Origin: Myxococcales bacterium | GTDB taxonomy: Bacteria; Myxococcota_A; Bradymonadia; UBA7976; UBA1532 | NCBI GenBank assembly: GCA_020633555.1 | Contig: JACKDL010000014.1 | Location: forward strand, 62,001 to 126,000 | Direction of reading: 5' to 3' | Length of the DNA: 64,000 nt | Shown: positions 18,009 to 26,768 of the stretch, piece after piece | Position numbering within the stretch: position 1 is the stretch's first letter | How the letters are laid out: every line of letters starts with the position of its first letter | Notes under the pieces: generated by a model | The model's database searches: none | What the model saw: only the letters and a program-made list of their open reading frames with translations | Told to the model about the DNA's origin: nothing | Program-made: the position numbers and the translations under genes

Positions 18009-19652
18009 ATGGCTCGTCTGCACGCCACCGCCGCCGCCTTGTTGGCCGCCACCCTCTTCGCCGGGTGCGGCGACGAGGCACAGCCCGCCGCCGGCAACCT
18101 GGCCGTCACCGGCGACGACGTCCGCAAGGTCGAGCCCGGCAAGGCCGACACCAGCGCCGAGGCCGTCATCCTGGATCTGGAGTTCGACGCCGAGCTGCTG
18201 GCCGACAGCGCCTTCCGGCCCGAGTCCGCCATCGAGGACCAGCTCCTGTTCACCATCGGGCACCTGAACGGCGACAACGCCGTGGGGCGGCTCGACAAGG
18301 TGAAGCTCACCGACGTGCAGACCAGCCGCACCGAGGCCGGGCGCACGAAGATCAGCTACCACGCGGTGCTGCAGGTGGCGTGGCGCAAGCGCCAGGGCGT
18401 GCCCGAGACCTACGCCTTCACCCTGCCCATCGACGTGGGCTACCAGGCGCAGAAGGACTTCGCCGAGGCCTACGGCCACACCTGCGTGGACTGGGGCGCC
18501 CACGACGTGGACTCGGGCAGCATGTGGTACTACTTCCGGCCCCACAGCAGCCGCTGCCGGCTGGATGAGGCCCACATCACCAAGACCGAGGCCACCGTGT
18601 CGGTGAGCCCCGTGAACACCACGGGCAAGTACCCGGAATACGACAAGATCTGGGCGGACGATCTGCTCACGGTCGTGGCGGTGTTCGGCAAGTACGAGGA
18701 CGGCGCCACCACCGCCAGCGACGCCGGCGTCAGCGCCTACAACACCTTCGTGGCCGCCATGCGCCGCGAGCTGCCCAACGCCCAGACCAGCCCCGAGGGC
18801 CTGCCCAACAACCCCGGCGTCGAGCACCCCGAGGTGTCGATCACCGCCGAGCTGCCCGACGGCCGCTATGTGATCGTCAACGCGCTGCTGGTGGACAACG
18901 TCCGCACCGCGGGCGCCGAGTTCAACGCCCGCTACGCCGAGCTGAGCCGCACCGCCGATCTCATCTTGTACAACGGCCACGCCGGGCTGGGCGCCAACAT
19001 CCGCGCCCTGGCCAGCAAGGGCGACTGGCAGCCCGGGCAGTACAGCATTGTCTTTCTGAACGGCTGCGACACCTACGCCTACGTGGACGCCGCCCTGTTC
19101 CAGGCCCACGCCGCCGTGAACCCCGATGATCCCAAGGGCACGAAGTACGTGGACGTGGTCACCAACGCCATGCCCGCCTTCTTCCGCGAGATGAGCGACA
19201 CCACCCTGGCCATGGTGCGCGGCCTGCTGGCCTACGACAGCCCCCGCACCTACGAGCAGATCTTCAAGGACATCGACTCGAGCCAGATCGTGTTGGTGAG
19301 CGGCGAGGAGGACAACACCTTCACCCCCGGCGCCCCCGATGAGCCCGTGGACGTGCAGCCTTGGGCCGGCGTGAGCCTGGAGGGCGAGCTGGCCCGCGGC
19401 GCGCAGCAGCGCCACGAGACGGCCGTGGTGCCCGCCGGCACCTACACCTTCGAGATGACGGGCACCGGCGACGCCGATCTGTACGTGCGCGTGGGCCTGG
19501 CCCCCACCGCCACCGAGTACGACTGCCGGCCCTACAAGGGCGGCAGCGTCGAGGCCTGCACCGTGGAGCTGCCCGCCCCCAGCACCCTGCACGTGATGGT
19601 CGAGGGCTACGCGGCCCAGAGCACCTTCACCCTGGTGGGCAAGGCCCAGTAG
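18009..19652 (+). CDS. Lipoprotein with clan CD-like peptidase core and C-terminal PPC domain
   Basis: 547 residues. Signal peptide ending at Cys20 (LFAGC) predicts a lipoprotein. The middle contains two hydrophobic strands that end in a His and a Cys: LILYNGHAG (His324) and SIVFLNGCDTY (Cys353). This is the dyad arrangement of clan CD cysteine peptidases such as gingipains and caspases. Residues about 455-545 are a PPC domain (GTYTFEMTGTGDADLYVRVG), which often caps secreted peptidases. Peptidase activity is inferred; no standard family is certain. A foldback element follows the stop codon. Confidence 0.8.
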   Translation: MARLHATAAALLAATLFAGCGDEAQPAAGNLAVTGDDVRKVEPGKADTSAEAVILDLEFDAELLADSAFRPESAIEDQLLFTIGHLNGDNAVGRLDKVKLTDVQTSRTEAGRTKISYHAVLQVAWRKRQGVPETYAFTLPIDVGYQAQKDFAEAYGHTCVDWGAHDVDSGSMWYYFRPHSSRCRLDEAHITKTEATVSVSPVNTTGKYPEYDKIWADDLLTVVAVFGKYEDGATTASDAGVSAYNTFVAAMRRELPNAQTSPEGLPNNPGVEHPEVSITAELPDGRYVIVNALLVDNVRTAGAEFNARYAELSRTADLILYNGHAGLGANIRALASKGDWQPGQYSIVFLNGCDTYAYVDAALFQAHAAVNPDDPKGTKYVDVVTNAMPAFFREMSDTTLAMVRGLLAYDSPRTYEQIFKDIDSSQIVLVSGEEDNTFTPGAPDEPVDVQPWAGVSLEGELARGAQQRHETAVVPAGTYTFEMTGTGDADLYVRVGLAPTATEYDCRPYKGGSVEACTVELPAPSTLHVMVEGYAAQSTFTLVGKAQ

Positions 19653-19660
19653 GGCTTCTC

Positions 19661-19823
19661 GCAGGCTGTTGAAATTCGCCGACCGAGCGAACGGCCCCGT
19701 GGGGCCGCGGATCCAAGGCGCCGGCCCGCAGGCAATGCCGAAGCATCGTCGAGGAGACGGCAACGCCGGAGCCGCGGATTCCACGGGGTCGGCTCGCGAC
19801 GGGAGCGATTTTCAATAGCCTGC
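19661..19823. mobile_element. 163-base foldback (MITE-like) element
   Basis: The ends are 19-base inverted repeats matching at 17 positions: GCAGGCTGTTGAAATTCGC on the left and, reverse-complemented, GCAGGCTATTGAAAATCGC on the right. Similarity continues inward around a CCCCGTGG block before a shared CCGCGG, so the element could fold back on itself. It has no coding capacity. The terminal sequence resembles GCAGGCTGTTGAAAA ends of several bacterial insertion sequences. No target duplication is evident. It fills the gap between the peptidase-like gene and the next lipoprotein gene. Confidence 0.6.
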
Positions 19824-19857
19824 TAAACTGCCCCTCCCGACCAACGGAGGGGCCCCC

Positions 19858-22599
19858 ATGCGCACCGCACTGTTCACCGTGGCGCTCGCGGCCTGGGGGT
19901 GTGCCCCGGCCGATGGCGGCGGCGCCCCGGACGCCGCGCCGGTCGACCTGCGACCCGCCGCCGACCAGGGCGCCCAGGACGCCCGGCCGGCCGACGCCCA
20001 GCCCACCGACGCCCAGCCCATGGACCGCGGGGCCGAGGACGCCCAACCCGGCGACGCCCTGCCCACCGACGCCGGCGTCCGGGACGCCGAGCCCGACGCC
20101 ATGGTCCCGGACGCCCAGCCCGACGCCACGGTGGTCCCGGACGCCGCACCCGACGCCGCCCCCCTGGAGTGCGTGGTGGACCGCGACTGCGACGACGGGG
20201 TGTTCTGCACGGGCCTGGAGCGCTGCGCCGCCGGCGCCTGCGTGGTGGACCCCGTGGACTGCGCCGCCGAGCAGCCCGCCTGCGCCCTGGCCAGCCGCTG
20301 CGACGCCGCCACCGACCGCTGCGAAGACGTGCTGCCCGACGGGGACGGCGACGGCCAGCCCGGGGCCGCCTGCCTGGACCGCTACGGGCAGGGGGGCCCG
20401 GACTGCGACGACGACGACGCCGCCCGGGGCGACGGCCAGCGCGAGATCTGCGACGGGCGCGACAACGACTGCGACGGTGAGGTGGACGAGGCCTACGCCG
20501 CCGAGCTGGACCCCGCCGCGCGCCTGCCCTGGCCCGCCGCCGCGGCCGACGCCAGCGGCTGGCGGCTGGGGCCCACCGTGGACGGCCGGGCCATCGTGAG
20601 CTGGGCCATCAGCGGGCCGGGCCGGTTCAACGAGGACGGCTTCGTGGCGGTGGTGGACGCCGCCGACGGCAGCCCCGTGGGGGCCCCGGCCGTCACCGTG
20701 GCCGCCGGGGCCTACCCGGCCGATCTGGTGCGGCTGGGCGACGGCTTCGCGGCTTTCTGGATGGACCAGACCAACTTCGGGCGCACCCTGCGGGCCCGGC
20801 GCGTCAGCCCCGCCGGCGTGGCCGGGGCGCCCGTCGAGATCCACCGGCCCTTGAACTCCACCCAGCCCGGCGATCGGACCTTCGTGAGCGACGCCGCGGG
20901 CCAGCGGGCGGTGGCGCTGTGGGTCGAGCAGGACGACAGCGGCCTGCGCACCCGCTACCGCCTGCAGGCCCGCGTGGTGGACGCGCAGCTCCAGCCGCTG
21001 ACCGACGTGTTGGTGCTCAGCGACACCACCGCCCAGTTCCGGCCCTACACCCCGACCGCCACCTGGCAGGGCGACCAGGTGGTGGTGGCGTGGTTGGGCG
21101 GCTTCGAGCTGTTCGCCCGCACCATCGGGCGGGGCGGCGTGCTGGCCCCGCCCGAGCCGGTCCAGCTCGCCGACCTCCTGGGCGCGGGCCGGGGCAAGGT
21201 GCGCCTGGTGAGCACGCCCGCAGGGGCCCGCGGCCTGTTGACTTCCGAGGGCAACTGGCGCCTTTTCGGGGTGGGCGACGACGCCTCGCTCACGCTGCCG
21301 CTGACCCGGATCCGCCCGGACGCCGGCCCCTACCTGGCGGGCCTGTGCGCGCTGCCCGACGGGCTGCTGGTGGCGGGCGACGGCCCCGACGGCGCCGCCT
21401 GGCTGGCGGGCTTTGGCTTCGACGGCCAGCCCAAGGGCGAGGAGCCCACCCTGGCCGGCGGCCCTGATGATCCCCGCGCGCTGGTGGATCTGGTGTGCGA
21501 CCGCCCAGCGCTGGTGTGGCGCCCGCCCGAGGGGCCGCCCGCGCTGGACGTGGCCCCCATCGTCGAGCGCTGCGGCCCCCGGTGCGACGACCCGCGCTTC
21601 GCCGGCCCCGACTGCGATCGGTGCGCCGACCCGCGCTTCGCTGGCCCCGAGTGTGACGTGTGCGCCGCCGGCTTCCGCGGCGCGGGCTGCGCCCTGTGTG
21701 TCAGCCCCGAGCTGGAGGGCGAGCTGTGCGACCAGTGCCGTGACGCCCGGTACGTCGCCCCCGACTGCGTGCAGTGCGCCGACGAGGCCCGCGCGGGCGA
21801 CCAGTGCGACCGCCAGCGGCTGCTGTCCATCGACTGCGGGCAGAGCGTCAGCCTGGGTCGCAAGGCGCCGCTGGGCACCGTGGCCAAGTGGGGCTCGGGG
21901 GGCCACGGCACCGAGGTCCTCCAGGCGTGGGACCTGGCGGTGGCCGGCAGCCGCTCCAACAACTACTGCCTGGGCCGCGCCGACCGCTTCGCCTGCTTCG
22001 GCAGCACCGCCCTGCGCATCACGGCCAACGAGCCGGCCCCGCCCGTGCGCGACGCCGACATCGGCGACACCTGCGCCTGCGCCGTGCGCGCCGACGCCTC
22101 GCTGTACTGCTGGGGCACCGATCCGGGGGGGGTGTTCCAGGTGCCGCCGGGCGCGTTCACCCAGGTGGCCGTGGGCTGGACCCACGCCTGTGCGGTGAGC
22201 GCCGCGGGCGCCGTGGTGTGTTGGGGCGACGACGCCCACGGGCAGGCCTCGCCGCCGCCCCTGGCCGCGGTGCAGCGGGTGGCGGCGGGCGAGACCTTCA
22301 CCTGCGCCCTGCACGGCGAGGGCGAGGGCCAGGTGACCTGCTGGGGCGACGCCGCCGACGGCCGCACCGCGCCGCCGCCCGGCCCCCACGTGGCCCTGGC
22401 GGTCGGCCGCGACTTCGCCTGCGCCATCGACGCCGCCAGCGCCCTGGCCTGCTGGGGCGCCATGCCCAACGGCGAGGCTCAGGTGCCCGCGGGCGCCTTC
22501 ACCCAGCTCTCGGCGGGCGACGGCTTCGCCTGCGCGCTGGACGAGACGGGGGCGGCGGTCTGTTGGGGTCGGCGGGGCGAGTTCAGCCAGCCGCCCTGA
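19858..22599 (+). CDS. Lipoprotein with MopE-like metal-binding motif and RCC1-type repeats
   Basis: 913 residues. Signal peptide ends at AAWGC. Residues about 20-100 are an Asp/Ala/Pro linker. A MopE-like block follows (DCDDDDAARGD...CDGRDNDCDG), a motif associated with calcium or copper-type sites in surface proteins. A large beta-rich region comes next, then Cys-rich EGF-like modules (CDDPRFAGPDCDRC), then five RCC1-like blades each with a C/VxCWG core near the C-terminus. These parts suggest a large surface binding protein. ATG 19858 follows GGAGGGG. Confidence 0.87.
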   Translation: MRTALFTVALAAWGCAPADGGGAPDAAPVDLRPAADQGAQDARPADAQPTDAQPMDRGAEDAQPGDALPTDAGVRDAEPDAMVPDAQPDATVVPDAAPDAAPLECVVDRDCDDGVFCTGLERCAAGACVVDPVDCAAEQPACALASRCDAATDRCEDVLPDGDGDGQPGAACLDRYGQGGPDCDDDDAARGDGQREICDGRDNDCDGEVDEAYAAELDPAARLPWPAAAADASGWRLGPTVDGRAIVSWAISGPGRFNEDGFVAVVDAADGSPVGAPAVTVAAGAYPADLVRLGDGFAAFWMDQTNFGRTLRARRVSPAGVAGAPVEIHRPLNSTQPGDRTFVSDAAGQRAVALWVEQDDSGLRTRYRLQARVVDAQLQPLTDVLVLSDTTAQFRPYTPTATWQGDQVVVAWLGGFELFARTIGRGGVLAPPEPVQLADLLGAGRGKVRLVSTPAGARGLLTSEGNWRLFGVGDDASLTLPLTRIRPDAGPYLAGLCALPDGLLVAGDGPDGAAWLAGFGFDGQPKGEEPTLAGGPDDPRALVDLVCDRPALVWRPPEGPPALDVAPIVERCGPRCDDPRFAGPDCDRCADPRFAGPECDVCAAGFRGAGCALCVSPELEGELCDQCRDARYVAPDCVQCADEARAGDQCDRQRLLSIDCGQSVSLGRKAPLGTVAKWGSGGHGTEVLQAWDLAVAGSRSNNYCLGRADRFACFGSTALRITANEPAPPVRDADIGDTCACAVRADASLYCWGTDPGGVFQVPPGAFTQVAVGWTHACAVSAAGAVVCWGDDAHGQASPPPLAAVQRVAAGETFTCALHGEGEGQVTCWGDAADGRTAPPPGPHVALAVGRDFACAIDAASALACWGAMPNGEAQVPAGAFTQLSAGDGFACALDETGAAVCWGRRGEFSQPP
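19924..20160 (+). repeat. Low-complexity GACGCC-rich tract encoding a DAxP linker
   Basis: Degenerate 12-base units of the GACGCCCAGCCC type encode Asp-Ala-x-Pro repeats next to the lipid anchor. This stretch probably acts as an extended spacer and is a likely site of length variation. Confidence 0.6.
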
Positions 22600-22619
22600 G
22601 CCGAGGCTCGCGGGGTCGA

Positions 22620-23210
22620 TCAGGGGCGGGTGGCCGACTCGGGCGTGGCCTGGGCGGGGTCCGCGGGCGGATCGATCACCACCGTCAGCGGGGTGGGCTG
22701 CCCGCGGCGGATGAGATCCACCACCACGGTCTGTCCCACCGCCAGCTTCCGCAGGGCCCCATAGGCCGCCAGGGCGCCGTCGGGCGTGTCCACGGCGTGG
22801 CCCGCCAGGCGCGCCACCGTGTCGCCGTTCCTCAGCCCCAGCCGCCCGGGCAGGCTGGAACGCCGGATGCCGAACACCTTGAATCCATGGACCTTTCCGT
22901 CGCTGATGTGGGGCACGACCCGCATCGTCCGCGCGGCCTGCTCCGGGTTCGCCAGCACCCCGTCCAGCAGGTCCTTGGGCAGGTGCACGCGGCCCTGTGC
23001 ATCGGTCTCCAGGGCCGGCCCGGTGCCCGGCCGCGGCACCCGCGGCGGCGCCGGGGGCACCTCGCAGATCAGATCACCGTTGGCCTCGAGCCCCACCACC
23101 ACCTGCCCCGCGGGGCACCGGCGCGCCCCGGGCGCCGCCCCGGTCACCGCGGGCAGGCCCAGGCCCACCAGCCCCAGCGCCAACGCACCGCTCCACATCG
23201 CTCCGCGCAC
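22620..23210 (-). CDS. Exported GspC-like PDZ protein
   Basis: 196 residues. Signal peptide (GALALGLVGLGLPAV), a short Cys-containing part (CPAGQ...LICEV), a Pro-rich spacer and a C-terminal PDZ domain. The PDZ region closely follows the C-terminal half of type II secretion GspC: VVPHISDGKVHGFKVFGIR, then PGRLGLRNGD, then an LAVGQTVVVDLIRRG-type end. No other type II secretion gene is nearby, so it is an orphan or a stand-alone clamp or substrate-binding protein. GTG 23210 has GGAGG; ATG 23198 is an alternative. Confidence 0.82.
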   Translation of the reverse strand: MRGAMWSGALALGLVGLGLPAVTGAAPGARRCPAGQVVVGLEANGDLICEVPPAPPRVPRPGTGPALETDAQGRVHLPKDLLDGVLANPEQAARTMRVVPHISDGKVHGFKVFGIRRSSLPGRLGLRNGDTVARLAGHAVDTPDGALAAYGALRKLAVGQTVVVDLIRRGQPTPLTVVIDPPADPAQATPESATRP

Positions 23211-23250
23211 GGTCCCCTCCCGATCGGTGTGCCGTAAGCCTGAGCGCACC

Positions 23251-23270
23251 GTAGCAGCCCGGGCCGCTAC
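23251..23270 (-). terminator. Hairpin at the end of the Cys-rich lipoprotein gene
   Basis: GTAGC-a-GCCC/GGGC-c-GCTAC is a nearly perfect 20-base palindrome that includes the stop codon of the gene ending at 23267 and separates it from the PDZ gene. There is no T-tract. Confidence 0.4.
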
Positions 23271-24220
23271 AGGCGCTCCTCGCAGAAGCGCACGCCGGTG
23301 CTCAGCAGCCCGCCGCAGCGCTCGCGCCCGTCGCAGTCCAGCGCCGACGCGCAGGGCCGCTGGCAGGTGCCCTCGCGGCAAGCCAGCGGATCCCCCGGCG
23401 ACACACAGGGCTGGGCGTCGCTGCATTCGCTGCCCACCTGGCTCCACGCCTGGGCGAAGTTGAAGAGCACCGCGGAGCTCACGGCCACGATCTCGCCCGG
23501 CGCATAGGCCAGGGCCAGCGCATACACCGTGTCGGTGGAGGCCGCGCGGGGGTCCTCGGCGCTCCAGGGCGTGGGCACCCCGTCGGTGATCCAGGCCCCC
23601 TCGCTGAAGGCCGCCTCGCCGGCCGCCGGATCGGGCCACAGGCTCCAGTGGGTGCTCGCCAGCCCCTCGCCCGTGCGCGGATCCGCCAGGGGGTCCATGA
23701 CCACCAGCGCCAGCGGCCGTGGCCCCTTCGGGTCCATCCAGCGCAGGCACGGCGCCGGGCCCGTGCAGCCCTCGAAGCGCACCGACACCGCCAGGGTGGT
23801 CTGTTCACGGGTGAACCCCGGCACCGCCGCCGCCGCCGAGGTGTCGTCGTCGCCCTGCAGCCGGCAGTGACGCTCCTGGCAGGCAGGGCTGAGCAAGGTG
23901 CCGTAGCTGGGGCAGTCCGCCGCCGTCTCGCAGCGCCCGCCCTGGTCGTAGCAGCCGCCCTCGTGGCAGAACTCGTCGGCCTGGCAGTCGCCGTCGCCCT
24001 GGCAGGGCATGGGCCCGCACAGGGTCTCGGTGACACAGGCGAAGGGCGCCACACACAGGCTTGGATCGCAGAGGTCGTCGCACTGACCTGACGACAGACA
24101 CCGGGTGCCCCGCCGGCAGTCGGTGTCCGCCTGGCAGGCCGGATCCGGGTCGCCGTCGTCGCAGCCCCACAGGCACAGGCCCAGCGCCAGCGCCCCGCGG
24201 ATCCACCCCCCGCGGCCCAT
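23267..24220 (-). CDS. Cys-rich lipoprotein coupled to the caspase-like gene
   Basis: 317 residues. Lipobox LCLWGC, then a series of short Cys-rich EGF-like modules (CQADTDCRRGTRC, CQGDGDCQADEFC, CASALDCDGRERC) at both ends around a beta-rich domain with ALALAYAPGEIVAVSS. No catalytic motif. The start shares one base with the stop of the caspase-like gene (TGATG), so the two are probably made together and may act in the same envelope complex. Confidence 0.82.
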   Translation of the reverse strand: MGRGGWIRGALALGLCLWGCDDGDPDPACQADTDCRRGTRCLSSGQCDDLCDPSLCVAPFACVTETLCGPMPCQGDGDCQADEFCHEGGCYDQGGRCETAADCPSYGTLLSPACQERHCRLQGDDDTSAAAAVPGFTREQTTLAVSVRFEGCTGPAPCLRWMDPKGPRPLALVVMDPLADPRTGEGLASTHWSLWPDPAAGEAAFSEGAWITDGVPTPWSAEDPRAASTDTVYALALAYAPGEIVAVSSAVLFNFAQAWSQVGSECSDAQPCVSPGDPLACREGTCQRPCASALDCDGRERCGGLLSTGVRFCEERL

Positions 24221-25686
24221 CAGTCCCCCCCGATCTGAAAGTCCAGGCCCAGCGCGCCGCCGATCACCCAGCTCACGGCCAGCTCGTCCTGGCGGCGCAC
24301 CGCGCCCGAGATGTTCTGGAAACCGTAGCGCAGCCGGTCGCCCAGCACGGGCGCGAGCGACACGCTCAGCGTCGTGCCCGGCCCCTCGCCGTTGGTGCGC
24401 GCGGTCACGGTCAGCGGGAACGCCCACAACACGTCCATGCCCCGGTCCAGGTCCCACGCGATGTCGGGGGCGCCGAGCAGCGCCTGCGCGCCCAACCCCA
24501 GCAGCACGCTCGTCTTCGCCTGGCGCAGGTGGGTGCTGGTGAGGCCCGCCCCCAACACCACGGCCCCCTGGATCTCGTGGTCGCCCGCGTACAGCCGGCC
24601 CGACGGATCCGCCAGCTCGCTGGTGCGCCCCAACACACTCAGCCCCACGGTGGCGCCCACCGCCAGGCTGTGATCCCGCCCGGTCCACACCTCGTGCCGC
24701 AGCCCGGCCTCGCCCGTGGCGTGCCAGACGGTGGTGGGCTCGGCCAGCCCCCCGCCGCCGCCCGCGCTCAGGTGCATGCGGGTCTCGGCGGGCTCGGAGG
24801 GTTCTCTGGGGTCAGGCGGATCGGGCGTGCGCTTCGTCTCGTGACCGGGCTCGGGCGTGGGCCCCGTTCGGCCCGCCGTCGCCTTGCCCCCCGGCTTCAG
24901 GGCGAAGACAAAGCGCCCCTCGCCCTCGGCCGCCGACTGTGGGTGCTGAACGCTCACCCGCCGCCGCAGCACCTCGCGCTCCACGTAGGCCGCCAGATCC
25001 GTGTGCGTGAAGGCCCCGTCCCCGTCGGGATCCAGGCTCGGCGGGCCATGCCGCAGGGCCGCCACGAGCGCCGTGGTGAAGTACCCCCCGCGGGCGTCCT
25101 CGCGGGCCACCTCGTCCTTGCGGCCGGCCACCATCAGCGCCAGCACGGGCACATCCAGGTGGCCACAGGCGGCGGGCGACGTGTCGGCCCGCTGGATCGA
25201 GCGGGTGAGCGCCAGCCCCGAGTAGCACGCGTCCACCAGCAGCAGCTTGTGCCGGGCCGGGTAGTTGCCCATCCAGCCCACCAGATCCTGCATCGAGATG
25301 CCCGTGGCCGGCACCGTGGGATCGCCGCCGTGGGGCATCAGGTAGCCCATGGGGCTGGCGTCGCCCACCGTCTGCCCGTGGCCCGCGAAGTACACCACCA
25401 CCCGGTCTTCCGGCTTCAGCGCGCTGGGCAGGGTGGCCGACAGCAGCTTGATCACCGCCGCCCGGCTGGCCTGCGCCCCCACCAACGTCGTGACCTGGAA
25501 CCCCCGCGCCTTCAGGGCCAGCGCCATGCGCTCCGCGTCCTGCTCCGCCGCCTGCAGCGGCGCGTTCCCGGGCCCCGAGTCGTTCACCCCGATGACCACC
25601 GCGTGGCTGGCCCCGTACTGCGGACACGGCTGCGCCCAGGCCACGCCCACGGCGAAGAAGACAAACAGGGGCCACCAGCGACGCAC
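24220..25686 (-). CDS. Exported caspase-fold protein with C-terminal beta-barrel-like domain
   Basis: 488 residues. Signal peptide 1-18 (FAVGVAWAQ). Residues about 25-235 are a caspase p20-like peptidase domain with the His of YFAGHGQ (His103) and the Cys of LLLVDACYSG (Cys154), so the catalytic dyad is intact. A Pro-rich linker follows. The last 190 residues alternate polar and hydrophobic residues in strands separated by short turns and end in LGLDFQIGGD, which looks like a small outer-membrane barrel. Start GTG 25686 is chosen for its signal peptide; the frame is open further upstream. Divergent from a DUF4421-like gene. Confidence 0.8.
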   Translation of the reverse strand: MRRWWPLFVFFAVGVAWAQPCPQYGASHAVVIGVNDSGPGNAPLQAAEQDAERMALALKARGFQVTTLVGAQASRAAVIKLLSATLPSALKPEDRVVVYFAGHGQTVGDASPMGYLMPHGGDPTVPATGISMQDLVGWMGNYPARHKLLLVDACYSGLALTRSIQRADTSPAACGHLDVPVLALMVAGRKDEVAREDARGGYFTTALVAALRHGPPSLDPDGDGAFTHTDLAAYVEREVLRRRVSVQHPQSAAEGEGRFVFALKPGGKATAGRTGPTPEPGHETKRTPDPPDPREPSEPAETRMHLSAGGGGGLAEPTTVWHATGEAGLRHEVWTGRDHSLAVGATVGLSVLGRTSELADPSGRLYAGDHEIQGAVVLGAGLTSTHLRQAKTSVLLGLGAQALLGAPDIAWDLDRGMDVLWAFPLTVTARTNGEGPGTTLSVSLAPVLGDRLRYGFQNISGAVRRQDELAVSWVIGGALGLDFQIGGD

Positions 25687-25765
25687 GGCCGTTCCATCGC
25701 CCGCTGAGGCCCGGCAAAGGAGCGCGGGGACCCGGGTGACCCCCTGGTGCGCGGCCCGGAGCCCG

Positions 25766-25781
25766 TGCCAGCCTGCTGGCA
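25766..25781. promoter_or_regulatory. Perfect 16-base dyad between divergent genes
   Basis: TGCCAGC-CT-GCTGGCA is a 7-2-7 inverted repeat, 17 bases upstream of the start at 25799 and 80 bases upstream of the caspase-like gene. Its symmetry and position suggest an operator. Confidence 0.5.
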
Positions 25782-25798
25782 TCCGACGGGAGGACCCG

Positions 25799-26701
25799 AT
25801 GACCGCGCTGTGCGCCCTGACGTTGCTCCTGGCGACCCCACCGCCCACCCCCGAGCCTGAGCCCGCGGTCGCCGAGCCCACGCTGGTGCTGCGCCCGTTC
25901 GTGAGCGTCACCAATCTGCAGTTCAACGACGACAAGCCGGCCGCGCCGCTGACCGTCAGCCCCAACCCGCCCCTGGCCCTGGGGCTGGCGGCGAGCTGGA
26001 AGGGCCTGGGCGCCGCGGTGTCCTTCGCCGTCGACTCGGTGGGCGGCGACGCGGGCCTGGCCGCCAGCGAGGCCACCGACTTCAGCCTGTTCTGGCACGG
26101 CCAGCAGTGGGCCGTGGACCTGTTCGCCCAGCGCTACCGGGGGCTGTACGAGGACGACGAGGACGCCGGGCTGTGCGTCGACGCCACCCTGTGTGGCCAG
26201 TGGCCGCGCGGCACCGTCGACCGCTACGGCGGCACGGTCACCTACGTCTGGGATTCCGCCTTCTCCATGCGCTCGGCCTTCGCCCAGGCCGGTCCGCAGA
26301 AGCCCTCGGGCGGGAGCTGGCTGCTCATGGCCGGTGCCGATCGCGGCACCGTCAGCCTGCCCGCTGCGGGCGCGCCCGCCCGCAAGGCCACCGTCATGGG
26401 CGGCATGCTCGGCGGCGGCTACGGTCACCTGTGGCGCAGCGGCGCCTGGTGGGGCGCCGTGCTGGTCCAGGTGGGGCTCGGCCCCCTGCAGGCCGAGGTG
26501 TACGGCGGCGATCCCTTCTGGGACCTGGGCCTGAAGACCAACCTGAAGTTCAGCGGCGGCATCGACCTGGACGACTGGTTCCTGGGCCTGAACGGCTTCG
26601 CCGACCGCTTCGGGCAGGTGGGCGACCAGGGCGAGGCAGACCAGTCCAGCGTGAGCTGGCAGACGATCTACGTGGAGCTGTTCGGCGGGCTGCGGTTTTG
26701 A
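25799..26701 (+). CDS. Putative outer-membrane protein, DUF4421-like
   Basis: 300 residues. Short signal peptide, Pro-rich stretch, then a series of amphipathic beta strands typical of a barrel (LVLRPFVSVTNLQF, MGGMLGGGYGHLW, TIYVELFGGLRF with terminal Phe). The pattern resembles DUF4421 outer-membrane proteins of unknown role. ATG 25799 follows GGGAGGA. It is divergent from the caspase-barrel gene, with a perfect dyad between them, and convergent with the next gene. Confidence 0.75.
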   Translation: MTALCALTLLLATPPPTPEPEPAVAEPTLVLRPFVSVTNLQFNDDKPAAPLTVSPNPPLALGLAASWKGLGAAVSFAVDSVGGDAGLAASEATDFSLFWHGQQWAVDLFAQRYRGLYEDDEDAGLCVDATLCGQWPRGTVDRYGGTVTYVWDSAFSMRSAFAQAGPQKPSGGSWLLMAGADRGTVSLPAAGAPARKATVMGGMLGGGYGHLWRSGAWWGAVLVQVGLGPLQAEVYGGDPFWDLGLKTNLKFSGGIDLDDWFLGLNGFADRFGQVGDQGEADQSSVSWQTIYVELFGGLRF

Positions 26702-26768
26702 GGGGGGTCGGGGTTTGGTCGGGGTTTGGACTGACCTGGGCCCAGCCGACGCCCCTGGCCGACCGCCC

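Noticed and set aside
26706..26727. Two direct copies of GGTCGGGGTTT after the DUF4421-like gene
   Set aside because: Too short and without hairpin potential; could be chance in a GC-rich convergent gap.
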